Part shown: in pieces, positions 36,930-48,132 of the stretch | Numbering within the stretch: position 1 is the first letter of the stretch | Layout of the letters: each line of letters starts with the position of its first letter | Assembly: GCA_000231825.2 (NCBI GenBank) | Contig: JH720365.1 | Coordinates: 248,001-312,000 of the forward strand | From: Tetrahymena elliotti 4EA | Taxonomy: Eukaryota; Ciliophora; Oligohymenophorea; Hymenostomatida; Tetrahymenidae | Direction of reading: 5' to 3' | DNA: 64,000 nt | The notes under the pieces: generated by a model | Seen by the model: the letters and a program-made list of their open reading frames with translations, nothing else | Database searches by the model: none | Told to the model about the DNA's origin: nothing | Position numbers and translations under genes: made by a program

Positions 36930-39731
36930 ATGGCCCAAAATTATTAAAGCAATTATCAAGGTATTGAGTTATTTTATATAGTTTGAATAGATTATTTAAG
37001 AAGTTTTTAAGAGATTATTAATATTGTGTTTTAAATGATGTTAAGGAACAAAAAACATAGGATAAAGCTACAAATTTAATGAAAAATTTGAAGATTCTGA
37101 AGAAATAGATGATGATGAAATTTCATAACAAGAAATGAAGGTGAAAGATATGCAAAATAGAGTTAGCACTGCTGAAAATAAGAAATAAAATTTAGAATTT
37201 AATGCAAATTAATATAAAAATGGAGGGGTTTAATATTAATAAAAAGATAGTTTTATGAATAATACAAGCTATACAAATGGTATTTAGTAATCACATATTT
37301 ACAACTATGATAAAAACAAAATTAATGATTCTCCTTCTAAAATTACTGATATATAAGTTAACTTGAATCAAAGCACTATTGAAAAACCTTCTGCTATATG
37401 CTTAATCTAATTCCATCAAGATTCAAGTAGAATGGAGCTAGGATCTAGAGCAATAGAGATACTTGAAAAATACTCAGATCAAAAAGTTAGTTTCGTTTCT
37501 ATTGTAGGTCTTTATCGTTCTGGAAAAAGTGCTCTCTTAAATAAACTTCTTGATATTAAATAAGGCGAAGGTTTTAAGGTTGATGACTCTGTGAATGCTT
37601 GTACTATGGGTATTTGGATGTGGCCTATACCACAATATAATCAAAAGGATGATCTATATATTTTCTTTATAGGTAAAGAGTAGTTTATTATGAAATATTT
37701 ATGAGTTTTTAAATTTATATTTAGAGCAATTCAAAGTATGATATAAAATTCTATTAAATATTAAATAGATACCGAAGGATTATAAAGTGTTGATTAAAAT
37801 CAAGATCATGATATAAAGATTTTCACATTGAGTATGCTTATATCTAGCTTTTTTATTTACAATAGCAAGGGTGTTATTGATGAAATATCAATAAATTAGT
37901 TAGGACTTGTTACAAAACTAACCAAAAATATAGCAGTTAATGAGTATGGAGATAGAATGGATGAATATATGCTAGCTTAATACACTCCTAAGTTTTTATG
38001 GATTTTACGTGATTTTTCACTTGAACTCTAAGACTCTAAAGGAAGAAGAATCTCAGCTAATTAATACTTAGAAAACTGCTTAATGGATGATGTAATTTCA
38101 TTTATTTTATCAAACATATTTTGATAAGACAAATTATTATAAAAGGGTAATAGTAAAACATAATCAAATAAAAATGTAAGAAAAGCTATTTTATCTTTCT
38201 TCAAGGACAGATCGTGCATAACTATGGTTAAGTAGATATTTGAAAAATTAAATCAATTGATATTTTTTAAAAAGCTAAATAAATATTTTTTTTAAAAATT
38301 AATTTAATAAAAGACCTATTAATGATGAAGAGAAATTAAAAGTATTAGATAGACTTTAACTTGGAGATTTAAGAAACGAATTCTAATAATAAATTATTGC
38401 TTTAAGATCTTTTATACTTTAGAGATGCACACCAAAAATGTTTAATGGTTAATATTTAAATGGAAGAATGATGATTTCAATGATAGAAACATTTATAAAT
38501 AATATAAATCACAAAGATGGAGTACCTAACATTTAAAGCGCCTGGGAAAGCATTGTATAAAATGAGTGCATTCTAGGTCATCAAGTAGGTTTGTAATAAT
38601 TTGAATCATAAATGAAGAGCTTACTAGAAAATAGAGAAACTGCTGTTGATTTTATGGAACTCTACACAAACTTTAGAGCTATTAGAGATAATGTATTAGA
38701 AAAATATGATTCAATTGCAGGAATCAGAGAAAAAAATTAATTTTACCATCAATATCGTATGGAACTAATCAATCATATGGAATTGAGGGAGCAATAGGCT
38801 TTTGAGTAAAATGAAGAAATAGCAAGCACGTAATTAATTAATTTATATTAGTTAAATCAATGAGTCTTAACTAATTTTGTAAAATAAAAAGATAAAATGA
38901 TTTACTGATCCAAGACTTAACAAAAGGTTTAAATGAAAAGTTTGTTTTAAAGAAATTCAATCATAAGAATATCAATGAATATATTACAGAGTTTAATGAG
39001 TAATTCTTTTATTTTTTGATTTGTTTTATTTATATTTTTTTAAAAAAATATTTAGGTTTTTAAGCTAATATGACCAAAATGCAGTTGGAATGAAAAAATC
39101 TGAAATTTTAATTACTCATATCCATTCTATCCATGAAAAATTTATAGGATAAATAGTTAATTCTATTATTACTGATTTTGACCAAAAGAACTAAAGCAAG
39201 TTGCTTTCTGATCAATTCAATCAAGAAAAAGAAACTTATTACAAACAATAAATTGAGCTTTTAGATGAAAATATAAACAGATATGAAGAAAGAGTAAATA
39301 ATTTTCTAATGTTTTATTTTTAAATTAATATTTAAATTTTAAATAAAAGATTAAATAGCAAGAAAAGTAAAAGCAATTATACGAACAAGAAAAAGAAAAA
39401 ATCCAAAAGAAGTTAGATGACACCAGAAAAGAAGTTGAAAATCTTCAGTAAAATATTAAAAATTACTTTATGAATTTATTAATAATTATTTTTTCAAAGA
39501 AAAACCTATAAGATGGACACCAAAGAGCTTGAGATTTAAATTGAAGAAAGAAATCAATAAATAGAATTACTAAAAAAATAAATAGTTGTAATACTTTTTG
39601 TTTGAAATTTAATAATATTAAATAGATCAAAATCATTTATTTTTTAAATCAAATTGATTTTTTTGTTAAAATCTTAAAAATATTTCAAATAGGACATGAA
39701 GAAAACCAAGAAGAAAGGGTGCTGTGGTTGA
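36930..39731 (+). CDS. Guanylate-binding protein (GBP/atlastin-like) GTPase with C-terminal coiled coil
   Basis: Dynamin-superfamily GTPase. Ten exons (36930-36960, 37061-37672, 37769-38091, 38146-38231, 38314-38829, 38892-38999, 39056-39293, 39350-39447, 39500-39584, 39693-39731) give 711 aa, against about 580-630 in animal GBPs. The N-terminal ~140 residues are polar and acidic. GTPase motifs seen are the P-loop GLYRSGKSALLNKLL (about residue 160), ACTMGIWMW (switch I type), DTEGLQ (G3) and the GBP-specific RDF in LWILRDFSLEL. The GBP signature FFKDRSCITMVKPINDEEKL follows. A helical domain then leads into a long K/E/Q coiled coil. The tail DMKKTKKKGCCG is basic with two cysteines, suggesting palmitoylation; it is not a CaaX box. 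GBPs oligomerise on membranes, and their role in a ciliate is unknown. The gene converges with the WD40 gene. Confidence 0.9.
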
Positions 39732-40537
39732 AATATATGAATTTTTAACTTAAAAAATAGATTAGTTAACATTTTTAAACATTAAAATTATTCTTTATAA
39801 AATACATTTAACAAATCATATAAATTAAATTTAATAAAAATAATTTATTTACATATCTTATGTAATTAAAATTGTAATTGGTAGTTCTTTAAATAACAAA
39901 ATTATTAATCAAATTTCTTAAATTCAAAGTTTTTTATTTTATTTTCATCTCAATAAAAATTTTTCCAAAAATACCTTAAAAAATAATTAAATATTAAAAT
40001 AATTTTGAAAAGTATTCATATTTCAATCTTTAAATTAGAAAGTTAAAATTAAGTTATGGCATAAAAAACTTCATAAAATAAACTATTTTTGTTTTAATAA
40101 TTTGATATTATTTTAGATTCATTTTATTTTAGTTTAAAAAAATAAATAATAAAATCTTATCAAATTTTAATAATCTTTTTTTATTGATATTATAAATCAG
40201 GTATTAATTGATATTTAAATACTTGTTAAAGATTAATAGATAAATTAAATATCTAAATTCGGAAAAATTTAAGATAAGAATCTATTTTAGCTTGTAAATT
40301 ATAATAACTAAATATAAAAAACTAATTAAACCATAATAGTGAATATTATATAATAGTAAATTGGCTTAAATAATTTTTTTATTAAAAAGTTTAGAATTAG
40401 ATTAAAATAATATTTGCCTTGCTTAAACATAAAAAAGTTAACTTTTTTAGATTAAATCAAGTAAATAAAATTTTATTTTATCTAAAATCTATTTTTAGTA
40501 TTATCACAAAATTATGATTTATTAATCTGACTATCTA
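39732..40537. other. Convergent intergenic spacer
   Basis: AT-rich spacer between the GBP and WD40 gene 3' ends; no gene or RNA recognised. Confidence 0.55.
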
Positions 40538-41983
40538 TCACTAAGGTTATTTCCAAAATAAGATTTATTTGTCTTCTCCTGAAGAGTCAAAGGATTTTTC
40601 ATTCATAGCGGATAGAGAATTCACTGGCTAAGAATGTGCTCCTTCATAAATTTGATTCTAATTTGAGTTCTTGTCCCATATAATAACATTAGAATCTCTA
40701 CCTCCTGTAATGAATGATGAATTATTTAATTTCTCAATGCACTTAACATTGTCTGTATGACCTGTGTATATTTTTTTGGTAATTTTATTTGAATCTAGTT
40801 TCCATTCTGTAACATCGTTGCTAAAGCCATGTGAAACAATAGAATTACTACCCAGTGCTACCATGTTCCTAACTACTTTTTCTTCTTTTTGGGTTGTTGA
40901 ATTTGGCTTTAACTAATAATTTGCAAATCCTTTGTGAATCACTTTAAATTCCTTTTTTATTTATCTGCCCCTCTCTTCTTCCCTTTAATTACTCCATGAC
41001 TTTTTTCTCATTTAAGAAGAAATAAATGAACTGTCTTAATCTTCACTAATTTTAGAGTCTTCTTAATTATTGCTTTTTTATTCAAAAAAAAATTTTAAAT
41101 CAAAATAATTTTTGAAGATCACTCACCTTGAAACTTTGTTCGAATTCAAGTTAGTAGAAGTAGTTTAAGAGGTTTATTATTAGATTGATGAAAATGATGG
41201 TAAAGAATTGGCTCTTTAATGCACTTAGATATTATCATAGCCTCCTGTTAATACTGTTTCTTAAATGGATGCTACACAAAATAGAATACCATTGTGCTTT
41301 GTTTCAATTTCCTTTAAGCACTATCCTGTGAGTATATTCCATTACTTAACATTTCCGTTTTAATGTCCACTTAACAAAACATATTAAACAACTACTGATA
41401 ATTAAGTTTTATGAGGCTACTAGACTAATCCTCTATATCTTGGTTACTTTTCTTAGAAGTGCTTCTTAGAAAAGTGAACAGGTATAGATTACTGGAAGGT
41501 CATGACATTTAAACAGCTAACAGGTCTTCTATTAGAAGGTTCAATGTCTGAGAATACTTTCATCTTTTTAACTTTGTTATTTTAGACAACCCATAGAGTA
41601 ATTGTCCCATCAAAATGACCAGTAAAAAATTAAACAGCTTTACTCTATACTTTCTTTCTTGGAGTTATGATACTAGGCATTTGAGTTTCTTAATTTTTTT
41701 GCTATGATTTCAATATTGTCAAACACGTTACTTTATTAGGAGGTTTTATTTTCCTTTCTATTTTGCAGGTTCTAACATTTAGAATTATTATTTACTTATC
41801 ACTCAAGACACCAATAGTTTGTGAGGTGAACTTCTATAGAGCCACAACAGAGATATTTTCAAGAACTCTAGACCACTCAAAAGGATGATTATTGCTCTGA
41901 GTAATTTATGTATTTTAACTTTAGGTATCCTAAATATCTTGTTAACTCCCTTCAATTATCTGATCAGATCTCTATTAAATCAT
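40538..41983 (-). CDS. WD40-repeat protein
   Basis: Two exons (41127-41983 and 40538-41072, intron 41073-41126) give 463 aa ending WKQPQ-TGA. Repeat blades with GH and WD-type ends are visible: FFTGHFDGTITLWVVQ, LLSGHQNGNVKQWNILTGQ, VLTGGYDNIQVHQ, SNDVTEWKLDSN, YTGHTDNVKCIEKL with FITGGRDSNVIIWDKN, and SFDSSGEDKQILFWK. The N-terminal ~150 residues contain weaker blades (ISVVALQKFTSQTIGVLSDK). Between blades 4 and 5 lies a S/T/N/Q/E-rich insert that includes the intron. The fold is a beta-propeller scaffold, probably seven blades. Partner and pathway cannot be told from sequence. The start is the first ATG of the coding-like frame; the frame stays open upstream, so a small extra 5' exon is possible. 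Confidence 0.85.
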
Positions 41984-43328
41984 AAGCTTAACTCTCTTAG
42001 TAATATTAATCTTAATAGTATTCTACTGATTTATTTATTTATTTTTATTTTGATAAAAATTTAATACCAAATATTGTTTCCCTAATATTTAATGGTAAGA
42101 ATTTATGTGCTAATTTAAAAAAGCAATAAAGAACTGTAAATTCATTATTATAAATTGAAAGTTTCATAAGCATCAGTAAAAGCATTTGAAATTAACCAGA
42201 AAAACATAAATAAATAACTTTAAAAAACATGTTCACAAAAGCTAAAACATACTTCTAAAAATATGACATACTATTTAATGACCAATTAAAAACTTTTTTA
42301 TTATTCTTAAGTAAAAATTATTCTATTTTTTGATTGGTTTTAAAGTTTTTGTTAAGAATAGCAACTCATTTTTCTTTATTTTTTTTCTTCTTTGAGTAAT
42401 TTTTAAAATGATTTTGTGCTAAAAAATTATTATTAAATTTTAGAAAAACATTTTCAGCAAATTATCATAAATTTCTAATTAATTGGATAAAAAATTAACT
42501 TATTTGCATAATTTTATTTTGGTAAAATTTAGATATTTTCTTGTTACAAGTAAATCATAGTTTGGTTTCTAAATATTGATTTCAAAGATTAAAAATTTAA
42601 TTGAGGAAGTTAAATTTTGTGCTATCTTAATTTTAGTGAGTTTTTAAAGAATAAATTTTACTCAATTAAAATAATTTTATCAAGATAAATTTAATTCAAA
42701 AATGTTAATTTTAAGATTTTAAGAATATTTCTTTAATATTAATGAAATTAAGATTCATATTTTTCAAACATTTTTTGATGATAAATTTCAGACAATTTAC
42801 TTGATTTTGCACTCTCATTGAATTTATTTGATTCTCTTCTTCTGAATCATTTGGTATACTATAATAGAAGAATCTTTTATAACTCTTAATAATTTTAGTA
42901 AATCTTGATGAGAACAAAGTCCTTTATTGAATTATTTCTAAGCTCAAAAATTTTAATATTCAAATCATTTGAAAATGTGTTTTAGATAAAATTAAGCTGA
43001 ATTCTTATTAAATGATTTGATACTCATCCAATAATGACATCTCTAAATTGAAAAAAAAAATTTTAATTTTAAATAATATTATAGATTAAAATGTCTTTTG
43101 ATCTAGGTTAATTAAAAGATTGATAAGTAAATTGACCCAATAAAGAAAGTAAAATGGATACTTAATTTAATAGATCTATGTAATTTTTTTGACTTTGAAA
43201 TAATGAATCTTTAAAGTATTTTTATTTAATTTAACTAATTACTGTTTATTAAACAATAAATATAAATTAACAACATATTTCTTCTGGTTTAAAGTTTAAA
43301 TTAATTAGTTTTTTTGCTCGCAAAACAA
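41984..43328. other. Intergenic region
   Basis: About 1.3 kb of very AT-rich DNA holding the presumed WD40 promoter and the PTH2 3' end. A 68-codon minus-strand frame at 42711-42917 has no domain and noncoding composition. Confidence 0.5.
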
Positions 43329-44316
43329 TCAATTAAGCAATTTAAGGTGTTTAGTTATGGAATCTATAACATCTGCTCTTCCTGGTCCAATAGCACAGAC
43401 TGTAATGCTGCCAGGTTCAACCTTTTTTAAAAATATGTGTAGGTTAATTAAAATTTTGCATACGATTAAAGATTACTTAAGTTTTTCCTGCATCACATAC
43501 AACATAGGTATTAAGTCCAATATCTACAGCCTTCTTTTCTAATTCAAGTAGTTAATCCTTAGAATCTACTTTTAAAACAATTTTAGGACAACCACATTCC
43601 TCCCAATTGTCAAGAATTTATTCAACTTCGCGTTCATCAAGACGTTCTTCTAATTGTTGATAGGCTCCCAAAACTATTTATTGTTAAATATTTTTTTATT
43701 GATGAAAAAATTGTTTTATACAAAATCTTTTTAAGCTGCTGCATTGCTTGTCTTTTTTAGGTGATTTGCATTTATAATGCTAGAAAATAAAACAGAAACA
43801 TTTGATTATAAGAGTGTTTGCTATATAACTTTTCATTTTATTTTAAATTCTTTACCTGCATGTCCAGTTTAAGCTGCTATTTTACCAGTACCCATCTTAA
43901 GATCCATTCTTACTAAACAGACCTTTTTTAAAATGAAAAATTTAGGATTAAAAATAACTTTGATAGTATTTAGGGAAATTGAATTGTTTGAAAGTTGAAT
44001 ATTTTACCATCTTGTAATAAACTTCATCAACATCCTCTCCCATAGGATATGTCATATCTTTAACTTAGATTCCAATGTTTTTGGAAGACTACTTTTGTGT
44101 TTAGGGGATCATTCCAAGAAGTTATTCTGGAGAGAGATCTCCTAATAAATTGACTTTGCTTAAATCTGATTATCCTCCTTTGTTGGAATCTTCTTAAAAT
44201 TGAAAAATAAGTTCAACTGCCTTTTCCTTATCTTATGTAAGAGCTATAGCTTAATTAACTAAAGCTTCTTCGAATCCTAATTATAGGAGTTCAGACTTTA
44301 AAGTTTATTGGTCCAT
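43329..44316 (-). CDS. PTH2: Peptidyl-tRNA hydrolase 2 with N-terminal UBA domain
   Basis: PTH2 hydrolyses peptidyl-tRNA released from stalled ribosomes. Exons 44008-44316, 43856-43922, 43477-43673 and 43329-43421 give 221 aa ending TGA. Residues ~1-45 (LLQLGFEEALVNQAIALTQD and following) match a UBA ubiquitin-binding fold. A linker with MTYPMGEDVDEVYYKM follows. The PTH2 domain then begins VCLVRMDLKMGTGKIAAQTG and continues HAVLGAYQQL, NWEECGCPKIVLKV, the active-site stretch CDAGKTQVEPGS, AIGPGRADVID and HLKLLN. GKIAAQ and DAGKTQ are the signature segments of the archaeal/eukaryotic enzyme. UBA-PTH2 fusions exist in other eukaryotes. The 182-nt intron 43674-43855 could be misread as holding an extra exon, but splicing it gives the exact family sequence. 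Confidence 0.92.
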
Positions 44317-45381
44317 TTATTTAAAGCTTAAATTTATTAAATGCTTAATGATTAATTAATGAATGTAAATTTATTTTGATTATTTTAGATTGAAAAAAAA
44401 TAAATAATATGATATTTTATTTTCCTTATTTGTATAAATAATTAAACTATTGTCTGTTTTTTATCTAGTAGTCAATATATTATTATTCTCTGCATTATTA
44501 AACTAATACTCAAATTTTTGCACTTCGAACTTATTTTAAAGTTAAATATTCTTAAACATACATCCCTCTCACTGGTATTTTTATATTATGTTTCTAGATA
44601 TATCAACTAATATTTTGTTGAACACTCTTTTCTCTCTTTAAATATCATTTCAAAAACTGCTTGTTTTTTCATTCACACTGTTCTCTTTTAGTTCTCCCGA
44701 TGTATTATCATTATTCATTGAATTATTATTCAATAGAAATTAAAATTAAATTGAAATAAAAAATATTTTATAAATAACATAAATTCTTAAAGCTATTTTT
44801 GAATTTTAACAGACCCCTAAAATAATTTATTAAATATAATTCACTAATAATTTGATGTTTAAATTTTTTAATGAAAAAAATCAAGTATTCCTCATGATTG
44901 ATATTAGTTTTAAAAATATTAAAAATTTATTATCCATATAATTTCAAAAATTAAATTAGGTTTATTACTCATTTTTAGGTTTTTAGGTGATCAAAGAGAT
45001 GTTTTCATATTATTTTTTATTCAAAATTAACAATAAATTTTTTTTATAAAATAAATTAACTATAGAAAATAAGACAAATTAAAATATGTCTCAAACGGAG
45101 TTTATTAGCCTCAACTTATACAAATTAAAAAAATAATTTTTATTTTCAAGAAATATTAGATTCTATTTAAAGTATTATTTTTCTAGAATTAAATAGTAGG
45201 AGTTAAATTAAATTTGTTGATGAAGAATATATATTGCTTGCAAAAGCTTTTATTAGCATAAATATAGTTAAAACTTTTTTCAACTTTTTTAATAAAAATA
45301 ATCATTAATTCATTGAATAAATAACTAGGTATTACATTTAGTTTAATAACAAACATAAATTATTTCAAAGGAAACATAAAA
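44317..45381. promoter_or_regulatory. Divergent intergenic region, PTH2 and RING genes
   Basis: 1,065 bp between two start codons on opposite strands, so it should contain both promoters. Very AT-rich; no motif recognised. Confidence 0.35.
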
Positions 45382-47418
45382 ATGAGGTTAAGTTCAAGCA
45401 GCTTTTTTCCTTAAATCGAACCTAAAACTTTGAAATCCCTAAACAGAGGAAGCACTTAAGATGAAAATAGTTTCAATAAACCTAGATCTTCAAAACTTAT
45501 ACAATCTACAGAAATTTTTGGTCAGCCATTTAAAAATAAATCTAATATTATGTAAATTGAAAACAAGAAAAGAGCTTCCATCACAGTAATTTAAAATAAC
45601 CTTTTCTATTCTATAAAATCTTTTAAAGTTAGGAGGTAGTCAGAAAGAAATTATCAAAACCCTTAGCGAAAAATTAGATGAACATCAATATCTTATTGAT
45701 TCGCGCAACTTAAATATAGAAGAATTAGAAAATTAAGTTAAATTGATAAAAGTAGAGCTTTAAAATGAAAAAGTAGTTGTCTAAGTAAAAACAGAGTAGA
45801 ATTTGAAATTACAAGACACTAACGAGAAGTTAAATTCAAGGATCAGAATTTAAACATAAAAGTAATTTTTCCTAACATATTTTTTTGAATTTATGAAAAA
45901 CATAATAAGTTTGTAATATTCTACATAATTTATCAGTTAAAAACACATCCTTTTCAAATAAATTCATTAAAAATAAAATAAAGTCTAAATAAAAAAGAAC
46001 ATTTTTTAGAATATTTTATTGATCATTTTGAAATATATTAAAATAACTATTTAATTCATAATATTTAAATTAAAAATAATTTTAAAAAGATTTGATGATT
46101 TACAAACCAAATTCTTTACTTTAGAATAAGATTTCAAATCAGTAAAGGAGCTAGAGAAAACTAGGATAGAATAATGGAGTTTTAAAGAATAAAATTACCA
46201 AAAAAAAGTAGCTGATTTAGAAGCAAAACTGAGCTCTTAAAAAGAAGACTCTAAATCAAAAGCTAAAAATGCGTTGTTGGAAGCCTAAAAACAAATCAAT
46301 GAGCTTTAAGCTCAAATTAAATCCTTAGAAGTAATTCCTATTTAAGAAAAAAAATGATTTATTTTTAAATTTATTTTTGTCCAGCAAAATATGGAAAAAG
46401 CTAAATGTGATTTAAGTTTTCAAGAAGAAAAGATTAAAGCACTTGATAAGGATAAACTTTAATATTGCTCAGAGGCATTAGAATTGAGATAGAAATGCAG
46501 TTATTAAAAAGATAAACTTGAAAACTAATCAAATGAAACACATGTAAAATCATTTACATTATCTTTGAGATTTTAATAATATTATTTTTAAAAAGAATTT
46601 AAGAGAGTAAAACAAACAACTTCTTCAAGAATAATAGTCTTTGAAGGTTTAAGTTGGTGAACTCCAAAAATAATAGCTTATGCTTGGAGATTTGAGATCT
46701 TAGACATAGAGGTGTGCAAGTGATTTTGAAAAACAAGTTCTATAAAATAAAGTAAAGTTTATCATTTTTATGTCTTAAAATTTACAAAATTTTCTTTTTC
46801 CTAGGATTAAATTCAAAGACTAGAAGCTGATATTGAAGGATTCAAAAAATAAGATAAAGAGAGACTTGATGAAATAAAAACTTTAAAGTTGTATATTGAG
46901 AAAAAGGACTAAAAAATAGTATCATTAACTGATCTTCTTTCATAAGAGAAATTGTAGAAAGGGGCTGAGTCAAAAGACAAAGAAGTTATCTTAAAAGAAG
47001 TATCAGATCTTAAAGAAGTAATCAAATCACTTAATGATAATGTAAATGGAATCAAATAAAAAGAATAAATATTTAAAGTTAATGTTGATAAACTTGAAAA
47101 AGGAGAGGTTGGCTATTTATTTTATTTGATTTATTTTTACTTAAATTTCTTTTATTATATAAATAGTAAGAAATATTAAAGAGTTTGAAATGTAATTATT
47201 GTTCAAAGTTTATCAAAGAACCTATTACCATCATACCTTGTGGGCACTCTTTTTGTTTCTAATGTAAAAAGGCTTATGCTAAGGATTGTATTAAGTGTGG
47301 TCCAAAAGTTAAAGTAGAAGCCATGTACAGAAACGAGTTACTTGATGATATCATAGTCATGTATAAAACTATGAATAGTGTAAAAGAGTCTTTAGTGAGC
47401 TTGATAAAAATGAAATGA
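45382..47418 (+). CDS. Coiled-coil protein with C-terminal C3HC4 RING finger (putative E3 ubiquitin ligase)
   Basis: Seven exons (45382-45585, 45629-45861, 46090-46330, 46385-46543, 46596-46751, 46805-47107, 47167-47418) give 515 aa. After ~70 S/K-rich residues, nearly the whole middle is E/K/Q/L coiled coil (for example VADLEAKLSSQKEDSK, LEADIEGFKKQDKERLDEIK). The RING lies near residue 440: CNYCSKFIKEPITIIPCGHS followed by FCFQC and CIKC, a complete C3HC4 set. RING proteins of this kind recruit an E2 and ubiquitinate bound partners, with the coiled coil giving dimerisation. Substrate unknown. An alternative ending exists: splicing from about 47386 to the acceptor TTTTTTGTAG (47480) would replace the last ~10 residues with VSTLVQSENTEKMLEIEI and stop at 47534-47536. 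Both ends are plausible. Confidence 0.85.
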
Positions 47419-48132
47419 TTTAAGGTTCTCTATTAACTTTTACCTATTAATTCATAATATCTCTCTAATATTTTTTGTAGTTTCTACTCTTGTTTAATCA
47501 GAAAATACTGAAAAAATGCTTGAGATAGAAATCTGAAGGATATTTTACATTAATCTATTATATACTAAAAAATTATTTATTTGTTATTACCATTTATGTC
47601 AAATTTAAATAAATTTGAATTTATTACACAATATAAATGAATGAGGAAATTCTAAATTTAACAACTTTTTAATTTTTTTTGATTAAAGAAAGATATAATC
47701 ATACCTTATTCAATCTATCTATCCGTTCAAATAAAGAGGATGAATACAAAATTGTTGGAAAATAATGGAGTATGCATGTATATATAATATATTTACTTAT
47801 TTAACAAGATCTTTGATAGATAATTTTTTGTTTTGTAGCAAGTTAGTTAGTAAATTAATTAAATCGAATTCAAAAATAAAAGAAATCAATTGGGTTTATA
47901 ACTCTAAATTGATAATAAGTAATTAATTAATTAGATTTGAGATAGTTGTTAAACAAACATTTAAAGGAATTAATTCAAAAATTAATATCAATTTAAGTAA
48001 AAATTAAGCAAAGGATAAGAGTGTATTTATTTTTTTGAGTGAAATATAAACATTGTATAATAGAAAATAAATAAAGAGCATTCTTTCTTCACTAAAAAAT
48101 TACAAACAACTTATTCAGTTATACATTTTTTA
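47419..48132. other. Intergenic region
   Basis: AT-rich spacer between the RING and DENN genes, both on the plus strand. Its first 120 bp contain the alternative last exon described for the RING gene. The rest is the presumed DENN promoter and leader. Confidence 0.5.

Noticed and set aside
43740..43860. Possible extra exon inside PTH2 (reads protein-like, with splice-like borders)
   Set aside because: Skipping it gives the exact PTH2 sequence GHAVLGAYQQL; including it breaks the conserved segment and the phase.
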